This document shows, in pieces, positions 7,399 through 14,788 of a stretch of 28,439 bases of DNA. The DNA comes from a virus. Within the stretch, counting starts at the first letter, position 1. The number at the start of each line of letters is the position of its first letter. The translations under genes were made by a program, and so were the position numbers. The stretch lies in the IMG/VR virus record IMGVR_UViG_3300044632_001273, positions 1 to 28,439 of that record; one strand, given 5' to 3'. Below the pieces are notes generated by a model. It was not told the DNA's origin. It searched no databases and was given only the letters and a program-made list of their open reading frames with translations.

Positions 7399-8008
7399 GA
7401 AAGAAGCAGAAGAATATTTGAAAAAATTAGAAGAGTTTGAAAAAACAATTAACTCTGAAGATGATGAAGAAAATTTTGACCTTAACTTTATTGAGGAAAT
7501 TAATACTTTATTATCTAAATTGGAAGGTGAGATTAATAAAAATGAAAATATTAAAACTGAAAGTATTATAAACAATTTTACTTTAGATATAAAAGTTAAA
7601 AAATTACATCCAAATGCCGTGATACCTTCGTATTCAAAAGTTGGTGATGCTGGTATGGATTTAACAATAACGAGTGAAATAGAAAATACAACATTTAGTG
7701 TATCATATGGTTTTGGTATTGCAATGGAAATTCCCAAAAATTACCTTGGGTTAGTTTTCCCTCGTTCATCGGTTAGAAATCAAGAATTAGTCTTGTCCAA
7801 TTGTGTTGGTGTAATTGATAGTGGGTATAGAGGTGAATTACAGGCCACATTTAAGAAAACTAATGGTTTAGACTCATTAAAATATAAGATAGGTGAAAGA
7901 GGTGCTCAGATTATCATATTACCTTACCCACAAGTAAAAATGGTTGAATCCGAAGAACTATCAAACACTGAAAGAGGTGATGGTGGTTTTGGATCTACCG
8001 GTGTTTGA
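7391..8008 (+). CDS. dut: dUTP diphosphatase (trimeric type) with N-terminal extension
   Basis: It hydrolyses dUTP to dUMP and PPi, keeping uracil out of phage DNA and feeding dTMP synthesis. All five motifs of the trimeric family are present: GDAGMDL (85-91), PRSSVRN (124-130), GVIDSGYRGE (140-149) with the expected catalytic Asp143, YKIGERGAQIIIL (165-177) and the Gly-rich C-terminal arm TERGDGGFGSTG (193-204). Residues 1-64 are an acidic, coiled-coil-like extension not normally present in this family (usual length about 150). The extension begins at the coupled ATG that overlaps the preceding gene. A dCMP deaminase lies at 20219-20662, so both routes to dUMP are represented. Confidence 0.95.
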   Translation: MDKKEAEEYLKKLEEFEKTINSEDDEENFDLNFIEEINTLLSKLEGEINKNENIKTESIINNFTLDIKVKKLHPNAVIPSYSKVGDAGMDLTITSEIENTTFSVSYGFGIAMEIPKNYLGLVFPRSSVRNQELVLSNCVGVIDSGYRGELQATFKKTNGLDSLKYKIGERGAQIIILPYPQVKMVESEELSNTERGDGGFGSTGV

Positions 8009-8011
8009 TGA

Positions 8012-8019
8012 TATTTATT
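8012..8019 (+). promoter_or_regulatory. Weak TATTTATT element upstream of phoH
   Basis: TATTTATT lies 31 nt before the phoH start in the 42-nt gap after dut. It is one base off the octamer seen elsewhere. This may be chance in such AT-rich sequence. Confidence 0.2.
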
Positions 8020-8050
8020 ACTAATAAACGAACATTTAAAACGTTAAATT

Positions 8051-8779
8051 TTGGCTTTAAAACAAAAGACGAGAAAAGACCAACCACCCGTATTAGTAGA
8101 AGAGAAGAAAATATCACATAAAGATAGGATTAGACAAATTATCAAACGTCCTAAAGAAAAGTTCTTAACCAAAAACCAAGAAACCTATTGGAATATTCTT
8201 GGTGAAAATCAAATAACGTTATGTTTCGGTCCTGCGGGTGTAGGTAAGTCGTACATCGCTATGAAACGAGCTATAGACCTATTATATGACGATTCTAACA
8301 AGTATGAGAAGATTATCATAGTTAGACCGGCAGTTGAGGCTGAGGAAAAATTAGGATCACTACCAGGTGGTTTAGAAGAGAAATTAGACCCGTACATTTA
8401 TCCATCATATTATCTTTTAAATAAGATAATTGGTAAAGAATCAAGAGAAGAATTAAAAGATCAAGGTTATATTGAAGTTGCCGCACTTGCTTACATGAGA
8501 GGTTGGAATGTAGATAATACTATCCTTGTTTTTGAAGAAGCTCAAAACGCGACTCCATCACAAATCAAATTATTACTAACTCGTATTGGATTTAATTCTA
8601 AATTCTTTATTTCAGGAGATCTTGAACAATCAGATAAATTCAGAGATAAAACAAAATCTGGTTTATATGATGCAAAGAAAAGATTACAAGATGTCAAAGG
8701 AATCGGAATCTTTGAATTTGGTATGGAAGATATTGTAAGAAATCCAATTATCGGAGAAATATTAAATAGATACGAATAG
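8051..8779 (+). CDS. phoH: PhoH-like P-loop ATPase
   Basis: The protein has 242 residues. It has Walker A GPAGVGKS (60-67), Walker B ILVFEEAQ (158-165), a sensor-like SGDLEQSD (188-195) and a C-terminal DIVRNPII (227-234), as in PhoH-family ATPases and the related N-terminal helicase domain. PhoH is frequent in T4-like phages; its role in infection is not settled, with RNA or phosphate-stress functions proposed. The start is a TTG: an in-frame TAA lies at 8045-8047, and the first internal ATG falls after Walker A, so no ATG start can give an intact domain. Residues 1-40 are a basic lead. No Shine-Dalgarno site is seen. Confidence 0.9.
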   Translation: MALKQKTRKDQPPVLVEEKKISHKDRIRQIIKRPKEKFLTKNQETYWNILGENQITLCFGPAGVGKSYIAMKRAIDLLYDDSNKYEKIIIVRPAVEAEEKLGSLPGGLEEKLDPYIYPSYYLLNKIIGKESREELKDQGYIEVAALAYMRGWNVDNTILVFEEAQNATPSQIKLLLTRIGFNSKFFISGDLEQSDKFRDKTKSGLYDAKKRLQDVKGIGIFEFGMEDIVRNPIIGEILNRYE

Positions 8780-8816
8780 GGTTTACAAATGGTCCTAATC
8801 ATATTATATTTCCTTT

Positions 8817-9491
8817 ATGGAAATATTCATTAGTATAGATGGGGTTGTAAGAAATACAATTCAAAAATTTGACTATCATTATAACGACGCATATCTAAGT
8901 TCGGAGTTTGAAAATCCCGATAACTTTCAATACGGTGTTACCGAACCAATTCAAAATAATAATCTTTTAGATTCTTATAGTTTTCAATCTAAAGAAGAGT
9001 TTGAATACTTTTTATTTATTGAATATCCAATTGAGATTTTTGGACATGCAGGTTTAAGTTATTCTACTACATTTACGGATTTAAATAAATTAATTTATGA
9101 AAATCCAGAACACAATTTTACACTTATCGGTTGTGATGAATTAGGTAAAGCAAAACCAGCATCACTTTTCTTTTTATCTAAAAATGGATTTTTAGGTAAT
9201 AGTATTAAATTTATTAAAAGTGACGATATTCAATCTACATGGAACATGTGTGATGTCTGGATTACTGACAATGAAATGATATTAAATTCTTGTCCTGAAA
9301 ATAAAAGTGCCATTAAATTCAAAACGACTTATAATCAATACTTTACTTATAAAAAAGAAATAACTAAATTTACTGAAATACAAGAACCATGGTTGAAATC
9401 TTTGGAAAATCCTACTACATTGACCTTGACGGAATCACAGAAAAATGTAGAACAGGAGGAACAATACCAGACGAAGACGGAGGAGAAGTAA
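8817..9491 (+). CDS. HAD-superfamily-like protein with altered catalytic motif I
   Basis: The protein has 224 residues. The N-terminus (MEIFISIDGVVRNT) is placed and shaped like HAD motif I (hhhDxDG), but the first Asp is Ser6; only Asp8 and Gly9 remain. Later a strand with TLIGCDELGKAKPASLFFL (about 101-119) looks like motifs II/III with a lysine, and DVWITDNE (about 145-152) like motif IV. The layout recalls 5'-nucleotidase-type HAD proteins. The missing nucleophile suggests it is not an ordinary phosphatase and may be a binding or regulatory homologue; this is inference. The last 103 bases overlap the next gene in another frame, and the Glu/Gln/Thr-rich tail encoded there is probably not part of the fold. 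Confidence 0.65.
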   Translation: MEIFISIDGVVRNTIQKFDYHYNDAYLSSEFENPDNFQYGVTEPIQNNNLLDSYSFQSKEEFEYFLFIEYPIEIFGHAGLSYSTTFTDLNKLIYENPEHNFTLIGCDELGKAKPASLFFLSKNGFLGNSIKFIKSDDIQSTWNMCDVWITDNEMILNSCPENKSAIKFKTTYNQYFTYKKEITKFTEIQEPWLKSLENPTTLTLTESQKNVEQEEQYQTKTEEK

Positions 9492-9673
9492 CCGAGGTAA
9501 ACATATTCAAATACGAAGTAATAAAAATGTGTTTGGAAAGAGTTTTAGGTGAAATAGACGAAGTTGACGAAGGGTTAGGAAAATTTGCACAAGAAGGAAC
9601 AACAATATCTTTCAAAATTGCATTTAATACATTAATAAAAAATCAAATTTTAATAGAAGACGAAGATGAGTAA
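9389..9673 (+). CDS. Small acidic protein of unknown function, overlapping the HAD-like gene
   Basis: The protein has 94 residues starting MVEIFGKSYYIDLDGITE. It is acidic and ends in IEDEDE. A short beta-like N-terminus is followed by a helical body (residues 38-90). I accept it as real because it continues well beyond the overlap, fits between the HAD-like gene and the glycosyltransferase, and its last eight bases (ATGAGTAA) contain the next start, the same coupling pattern seen twice elsewhere here. The first 103 bases are shared out of frame with the upstream gene. No family is recognised. Confidence 0.65.
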   Translation: MVEIFGKSYYIDLDGITEKCRTGGTIPDEDGGEVTEVNIFKYEVIKMCLERVLGEIDEVDEGLGKFAQEGTTISFKIAFNTLIKNQILIEDEDE

Positions 9674-10724
9674 AGAAAACATAGAAAAACTTGAATCGGC
9701 CTTAGGTAGGTTAGAGACAAAAGAAAATAACATTTATTTTTTAGCGTATGACACTAAGAATAATGCAAGGGCATCCATAAAACATATCTACGATATGGCA
9801 TTAACCTTAAAACAAAATGGATATAATTCTAAAATTTTAGTTGAAGACTCAACCTATACGGGTATTGAGTGGTTAGGTGATGAATATAGTGTATTACCTG
9901 TCGTAACAATTAAAGAAGACAAAATTGAAATTAAAATTGAAGATGTAATCGTTGTTCCTGAATACTATTCAAATGTTTTACAACAATTATCAAGTGTAAG
10001 ATGTATGAAAGTAATGTTAGTACAACAAAAAGAATACATATTTGAAACATTACCTATTGGTAGTCGTTGGAGCGATTATGGTTTTGATAGAGTTATTACT
10101 ACAACTGAAGAGGCTAAAAAATATATTACGGATATTTTTCCAGAGGCTTTAGTTCACGTTATTCCTCCAATAATTGGTGACCACTTCAAACAAACTGAAG
10201 GAATTGTAAAACCATATATTGCTATTAGTTGTAGAGATAGGTCATTACATAGAAAGTTCATTTCTGAATTTTATTTAAAATATCCTCACTTACGTTGGAT
10301 TACATTTAGAGATATGGTTCAAATGAGTTACCAAGATTTTGCCGAATCTTTAAAAGAATGTTTAGTATCGGTGTGGGTTGACGACGAAAGTACATTTGGT
10401 ACATATCCTTTGGAATCAATGAAATGTGGAGTACCTGTAGTTGGTAAAATTCCTAAAACTGAACCAGATTGGTTAAGTGAAAATGGTATGTGGACTTATG
10501 ACGAGAATAAGTTAACCGATATTTTAGGAACATATGTTTTAGCATGGTTAGAAGGTGTTGAATTAACTGAAGAAGTTAAACAAAAAATGAAAGAAACCTT
10601 ATTACCTTACGATTCAGAAATAACAAAAAACAATATTATATCTGTTTTTAATTCTTTCAACAATAGAAGAAATGAAACAATAAAAACGGCGTTAGATAAA
10701 TTAAAACAAGAAGAAACAAAATAG
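9666..10724 (+). CDS. Glycosyltransferase, GT-B fold (GT4-like)
   Basis: The protein has 352 residues. An N-terminal Rossmann-like half (NNIYFLAYDTKNNARASIKH; IEDVIVVPEYY; CMKVMLVQQ) is followed by a C-terminal half with VSVWVDDESTFGTYPLESMKCGVPVVG, the typical donor-binding Glu and Gly loop of GT4 enzymes (Glu at about residue 250). It is distinct from the transferase at 5687. It sits directly before a GT-A type transferase, with one base between them, so the pair probably acts on the same glycan or acceptor. The substrate is unknown. Confidence 0.85.
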   Translation: MSKENIEKLESALGRLETKENNIYFLAYDTKNNARASIKHIYDMALTLKQNGYNSKILVEDSTYTGIEWLGDEYSVLPVVTIKEDKIEIKIEDVIVVPEYYSNVLQQLSSVRCMKVMLVQQKEYIFETLPIGSRWSDYGFDRVITTTEEAKKYITDIFPEALVHVIPPIIGDHFKQTEGIVKPYIAISCRDRSLHRKFISEFYLKYPHLRWITFRDMVQMSYQDFAESLKECLVSVWVDDESTFGTYPLESMKCGVPVVGKIPKTEPDWLSENGMWTYDENKLTDILGTYVLAWLEGVELTEEVKQKMKETLLPYDSEITKNNIISVFNSFNNRRNETIKTALDKLKQEETK

Positions 10725-10725
10725 T

Positions 10726-11508
10726 ATGAAAAATATAACAGTAATATTACCTTTACATTCAGTAGAGGGTGATTATAAAGAAATGTTAAAAAATGCAATT
10801 ACATCAGTTGGAGATTTTCATAACGATGTTATTGTTTCAATAGTTTGTCCAAAATCAGTTGGAGACCAACTTAATTTTCCGATTACAGATAAGGTTGAAA
10901 TTAAAATTATTACAAATGAAGGACAAACAGATTTTTGTTCCCAAGTAAATTTGGGTATTGAAAAATGTGAAACTGAGTGGTTTTCAATTTTAGAAGTTGA
11001 TGACGAATTTAAACCTATTTGGTTAAAATCAGTAAATGAATATGTGAAAACATATACTGATGTTGATGTGTTTTTACCAATCGTAAGAGATATTAATGTT
11101 GAAGGTAAGTTTATAAGTTTTACAAACGAATCAGTTTGGGCATATGGGTTTACTGAGAAACAAGGATATTTGGATAATGAAGTTTTATTAGATTTCCAAA
11201 ATTACCAAATCAGTGGTGGTTTATATAGAACACAAGTTGTAAAAGATAATGGTTCATTTAAAGAGAATATCAAATTAACATTTGGATATGAATTCTTTTT
11301 AAGATTAACACATAATGGTGTTAAAATTATGTCTGTTCCTAAAATTGGATATCAACATTTGAATTTTAGAGAAGAGTCTTTGTTTTGGGAATATAAAAAT
11401 AATGAAGAAACAAAGTTGAAAGAAGATGAAGTTAAATTTTGGTTAGAAACAGCTAAAAAAGAATTTTTCTTTAAAAATAAACGAGATGTTAATTATGAAG
11501 TAATTTAA
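10726..11508 (+). CDS. Glycosyltransferase, GT-A fold (GT2-like)
   Basis: The protein has 260 residues. It starts with a typical GT2 strand (MKNITVILPLHSVEGDYKEM). A nucleotide-sugar region with EGQTDFCSQVNLGIEKCETE (about 65-84) follows, then the metal-binding acidic motif LEVDDEF (Asp92-Asp93). An acceptor half has ISGGLYRTQVVKDNGSFKE and a Tyr-Glu-Phe-Phe-Leu-Arg-Leu stretch in the position of the catalytic-base ED/QxxRW-type motif. The inverting GT2 assignment is strong at fold level; the sugar and acceptor are unknown. The stop overlaps the next ATG (TTTAATG), coupling it to the sigma factor gene. Confidence 0.8.
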   Translation: MKNITVILPLHSVEGDYKEMLKNAITSVGDFHNDVIVSIVCPKSVGDQLNFPITDKVEIKIITNEGQTDFCSQVNLGIEKCETEWFSILEVDDEFKPIWLKSVNEYVKTYTDVDVFLPIVRDINVEGKFISFTNESVWAYGFTEKQGYLDNEVLLDFQNYQISGGLYRTQVVKDNGSFKENIKLTFGYEFFLRLTHNGVKIMSVPKIGYQHLNFREESLFWEYKNNEETKLKEDEVKFWLETAKKEFFFKNKRDVNYEVI

Positions 11509-12209
11509 TGCCAAGACCAAGAACCCAAAAAATATACTTTGGTGAAGATCAGGAAAAAGCCGTTGTAAAATATCTAGAAAGTACTGACGAACTTGAGAGA
11601 AATAAAATATTCAATGAATTTTTACGAGAGCCATTGATTATTATGGTTGAAAGTATTATAAGAAGATATAAGTTATATAGAAAAGATATGGAGTTTGAGG
11701 AAATCCATACAGATACCATGTCTTTCTTAATAACAAAAATTAGTAAATTTGACCATACAAAAAATACTAAAGCCTATTCATATTTTGGTACAATCTGTAA
11801 AAACTACCTTATGGGTGCAATACAGAAAGACACCAAAGAACAAAATAGACAAGTATCGTATGATGACATTTCATCTGATATTGAAGAAGGTAGACCTGAT
11901 TTAACATATGTTATTGATGAACATATAATTGACTATCAAGCGGTAATAATTAAACTAACTTCAGATTTGGAGAATTTTGTGGAAACTCAAAATTTAAATG
12001 AAAATGAAAGAAAGTTAGGTTATGCGTTATTAGAAATATTTGGAAACTTTGATAAAATTTTCCAAGTTGGTGATGGTAATAAATTCAACAAAAACCTTAT
12101 CCTACTCTCGTTACGAGAAATGACCTCTTTATCTACAAAGGAAATTAGAATCTCTCTTAAAAGGTTTAAAAAGCTTTATGACGGGATTTTAGGTGGGTTT
12201 TTAGAATAA
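11508..12209 (+). CDS. 55: Late-transcription sigma factor, T4 gp55-like
   Basis: The protein has 233 residues. Residues 48-115 resemble sigma-70 region 2, with RRYKLYRKDMEFEEIHTDT, a core-binding-like helix and then TKAYSYFGTICKNYLMGAI for the -10 contact, with the acidic and basic spacing typical of small phage sigma factors. The C-terminus (about 205-230, LSTKEIRISLKRFKKLYDG) looks like a reduced region 4. In T4, gp55 directs RNA polymerase to TATAAATA late promoters together with gp33 and the clamp gp45; neither partner is visible in this window. The gene lies immediately before the late structural genes, and the next gene carries a TATTTATA element 3 nt from its ATG. Confidence 0.8.
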   Translation: MPRPRTQKIYFGEDQEKAVVKYLESTDELERNKIFNEFLREPLIIMVESIIRRYKLYRKDMEFEEIHTDTMSFLITKISKFDHTKNTKAYSYFGTICKNYLMGAIQKDTKEQNRQVSYDDISSDIEEGRPDLTYVIDEHIIDYQAVIIKLTSDLENFVETQNLNENERKLGYALLEIFGNFDKIFQVGDGNKFNKNLILLSLREMTSLSTKEIRISLKRFKKLYDGILGGFLE

Positions 12210-12212
12210 ACC

Positions 12213-12220
12213 TATTTATA
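12213..12220 (+). promoter_or_regulatory. TATTTATA element 3 nt before the gene at 12224
   Basis: A perfect TATTTATA lies in the 14-nt gap between the sigma factor stop and the next ATG, with only GAT between element and start codon. It would open the baseplate operon. Confidence 0.5.
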
Positions 12221-12223
12221 GAT

Positions 12224-12604
12224 ATGAGAGAGAGAAAAAACAATATTACATTAGACGTTGACTCTGCCCTCGCATTAATGCAGGAAATTTACAATGATGT
12301 GGTGGAAAATAGAAACACCGCCAATCAAATCATGCGTAAAATGATGTCCTTTATGAAGGATGCTGAGGATATGAGTACTATTGGTCCAGTTATAAAAGAA
12401 CAACAGAAAATATTAAATGACTGTACTGAAAAGAAAATTTCACTAGTTAAACTCCAAGGTGTCTTACTTAAACAAACTACTGGTGGAAGTGGTGGAAAAG
12501 GTGGACCTATGGGTAAACTTGAATTATCGGATGAGGATAGAGAATTGTTAGATAAGATGATTAATAACGGACCTGAAATGAAAAACGATAATTATTCATT
12601 ATAA
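12224..12604 (+). CDS. Small helical protein at head of the putative baseplate operon
   Basis: The protein has 126 residues. Residues 12-80 are predicted helical with a Met-rich stretch (NQIMRKMMSFMKDAEDM). Residues 84-96 form a Gly-rich linker (TTGGSGGKGGPMG), followed by an acidic C-terminal helix (ELSDEDRELLDKMI). No cysteine pair of note and no membrane segment. The family is not recognised. Its stop overlaps the next ATG (TAATG). Position before large structural genes suggests a structural or assembly role. Confidence 0.6.
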   Translation: MRERKNNITLDVDSALALMQEIYNDVVENRNTANQIMRKMMSFMKDAEDMSTIGPVIKEQQKILNDCTEKKISLVKLQGVLLKQTTGGSGGKGGPMGKLELSDEDRELLDKMINNGPEMKNDNYSL

Positions 12605-14586
12605 TGAGTTTAAAAGATACCATAGAGAGACTTAAATCTAAAATTGATATTATCCATCAATCTATAGACAGTGATATTTTACAAAGAAAAATAGAACTTA
12701 CTCCTGAAGATTTAAAATTACCGGAATTTGATACGTCAAAAATTGCAAACAAGTTAGAACAGTTTCGTGATACTCTTAGAAAAAGGAGATTAAGGAAACA
12801 AAATAAAGATAATATATTTTCACAGTTAATTGAGATTTTTGATAAAGTATTATCAGCTGGAAGAAGTGCTGCTGAATCTGAAAGATTTGTTGGAAATCAA
12901 AGGTTACGTCAACACGTTATTGACTCCGCAGAAATTACCGCAAATTCCGCTAAAACAATTGTAATGGATTGTGTAAAATCTGCATTATTTGCTGGCGACG
13001 GTATTTGTGGAGGTAATAGTTTATTTTTTGGTATTGATTTTGATAAAGTTAATATTAAACCAAAAGAAATTGACTTTTTAAATATGTTACGTGTTGATCC
13101 CGAGAGTGACTACGGTAAATTAATGTATGAAAAAGAAAATGTTGTAAATAACAAAGAAAAAATTAATAGAAATCTTTATGATGAGTTTGTAAATAAAACT
13201 GGATATACCTATACAACACCATCAAATAAAGATTTATTTACTGCAACTTGGAATTCTACAGGTCAAACATTTACTATATCGGGTTTAACTCAATCAACAG
13301 GAATTACAGTAAATCAATTTCTTGATGATTATTATAGTAATATGGAATGGCCAGATATTAATCATATCTTAAGAAACGTCATGTTATTAACAATTAAAGC
13401 CGCTAACGTTAGTGCTAATAAAAAAGGTGTTTCCATAGGAACATCTTTGAGCGGTATGGAAGACTCATTAAGTTGGTCACCTGAACTTGATGATGCGATA
13501 AATTATTTAGAACGAATGTTAAATAAATTATTTGCATTTTGTAATAATAGAGGTAGAATGTTAAGTGGACAAACAGCCACGGAATTATTAAATGAAAATG
13601 AAGAAGATGATGAATTTTATTTTGATTTTGATGATGTTGAAGGTATTGATTTAGAGGAAGAAGATGCGAGGAAAAGAAAAGTTTTAAAATTTAAAGATTG
13701 TAATAATTTTGAAGTTCCATATAATGCAACCATTATGGAGGACTTTATTTATTTAGAAGATAAATTAAATAGAAACGATTGGGTTAGAAAGACTTTAGAT
13801 AAATCTGCCATGGACGCATATGAACAATCAGATTTTAGTATAGAATTACCTGATTATCAACTATCAATAAACTTAGGATTTATTCTTAACATTCCTAAGG
13901 CAATTGTAATGTCTATCATATCACCTAAAATGTTTTTACCAATAGTTACAATTTACAAATTATTTACGCCGAACATTACTATAGATACGAATATTACTGC
14001 GGCAGAAATAATGAAGAGATTAAAGAAATTATTTAAATGTGTAATTACTGAGTTGTTTTGGAAATTCTTAAGAGAATTATGGAAAAAACTTAAAGCAGAT
14101 TTAAAGAATTTCCTACAAAGAATTATTAGAAGAATTTTGAGAGAAAAATTAAAAAGATATTATATTGTAGTGATGGCACTTATTTCATTATTAAAGAAAA
14201 TAATTGAAAATGGTTTAGATAATTGTGCTGATTTATTTGCGGCAATAGGAGCCGCAATTGATGGTGCATTAGATTCATCAGGTGTTGGAAGTCTTCCAAA
14301 CGCGTTATTATTAATGGCAGATAAATTACCTGGATTTAGTGCTATTAAGACACATATGGAGTCTGTTGAGAAAATGAAAGCGTCAGGTGTATTTACTGGA
14401 GACGTCAACGGAGAACCGAATTATCTAATGGCGGCATTTTTGGCTAACACAACATCTATGGCGGATAACATTGCTAAAACACCGTTTATATCAACTAATA
14501 AAGGAATGGTGGGTTCTTCAGCTTTAGGTCCGGTATATATACCACCAGGTCAGACCCAACAAGCAGCATTAATGAAAACAAAATAA
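12604..14586 (+). CDS. Large putative virion / baseplate structural protein
   Basis: The protein has 660 residues and no enzyme motif that I can see. The N-terminal 75 residues are a charged coiled-coil-like region, and residues 80-130 are helical with several Ala/Ser. There is an acidic patch at about 334-355 and a long amphipathic, strongly basic region at about 475-520 (Trp/Leu/Lys/Arg-rich, RRILREKLKRYY). This is followed by an Ala/Leu/Ile-rich segment at about 520-560 that is hydrophobic enough to insert into or lie along a membrane. The C-terminus has a Met/Asn-rich region and ends in a Pro/Gln stretch. The surrounding genes suggest a baseplate or tail-associated component; T4-like genomes carry such large unassigned structural proteins. 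Confidence 0.6.
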   Translation: MSLKDTIERLKSKIDIIHQSIDSDILQRKIELTPEDLKLPEFDTSKIANKLEQFRDTLRKRRLRKQNKDNIFSQLIEIFDKVLSAGRSAAESERFVGNQRLRQHVIDSAEITANSAKTIVMDCVKSALFAGDGICGGNSLFFGIDFDKVNIKPKEIDFLNMLRVDPESDYGKLMYEKENVVNNKEKINRNLYDEFVNKTGYTYTTPSNKDLFTATWNSTGQTFTISGLTQSTGITVNQFLDDYYSNMEWPDINHILRNVMLLTIKAANVSANKKGVSIGTSLSGMEDSLSWSPELDDAINYLERMLNKLFAFCNNRGRMLSGQTATELLNENEEDDEFYFDFDDVEGIDLEEEDARKRKVLKFKDCNNFEVPYNATIMEDFIYLEDKLNRNDWVRKTLDKSAMDAYEQSDFSIELPDYQLSINLGFILNIPKAIVMSIISPKMFLPIVTIYKLFTPNITIDTNITAAEIMKRLKKLFKCVITELFWKFLRELWKKLKADLKNFLQRIIRRILREKLKRYYIVVMALISLLKKIIENGLDNCADLFAAIGAAIDGALDSSGVGSLPNALLLMADKLPGFSAIKTHMESVEKMKASGVFTGDVNGEPNYLMAAFLANTTSMADNIAKTPFISTNKGMVGSSALGPVYIPPGQTQQAALMKTK

Positions 14587-14587
14587 G

Positions 14588-14788
14588 ATGGATAGTAACA
14601 AATTATTAGAAATTGCAAATGACGTTGAAAACAAATCAAATAATGATTTGTTAAATGTTGCCGCACAACTATATGAAGAATTTGAAATGACTAAAGATTT
14701 AATTATAAATTTAACCAAACATTTAGATGGTGTTGAATCTTTATATAATAAAGTTAATAAAGAAATTGAAAAAAGAACCAAATTATAA
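14588..14788 (+). CDS. Short coiled-coil-like protein
   Basis: The protein has 66 residues, almost wholly helical with heptad-like Leu/Ile/Val spacing (LLEIANDVENKSNNDLLNVA). It starts one base after the previous stop, and its own stop overlaps the next ATG (TAATG). This tight packing between two structural genes supports its reality. It may be a small assembly factor or linker; no family is recognised. Confidence 0.6.
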   Translation: MDSNKLLEIANDVENKSNNDLLNVAAQLYEEFEMTKDLIINLTKHLDGVESLYNKVNKEIEKRTKL

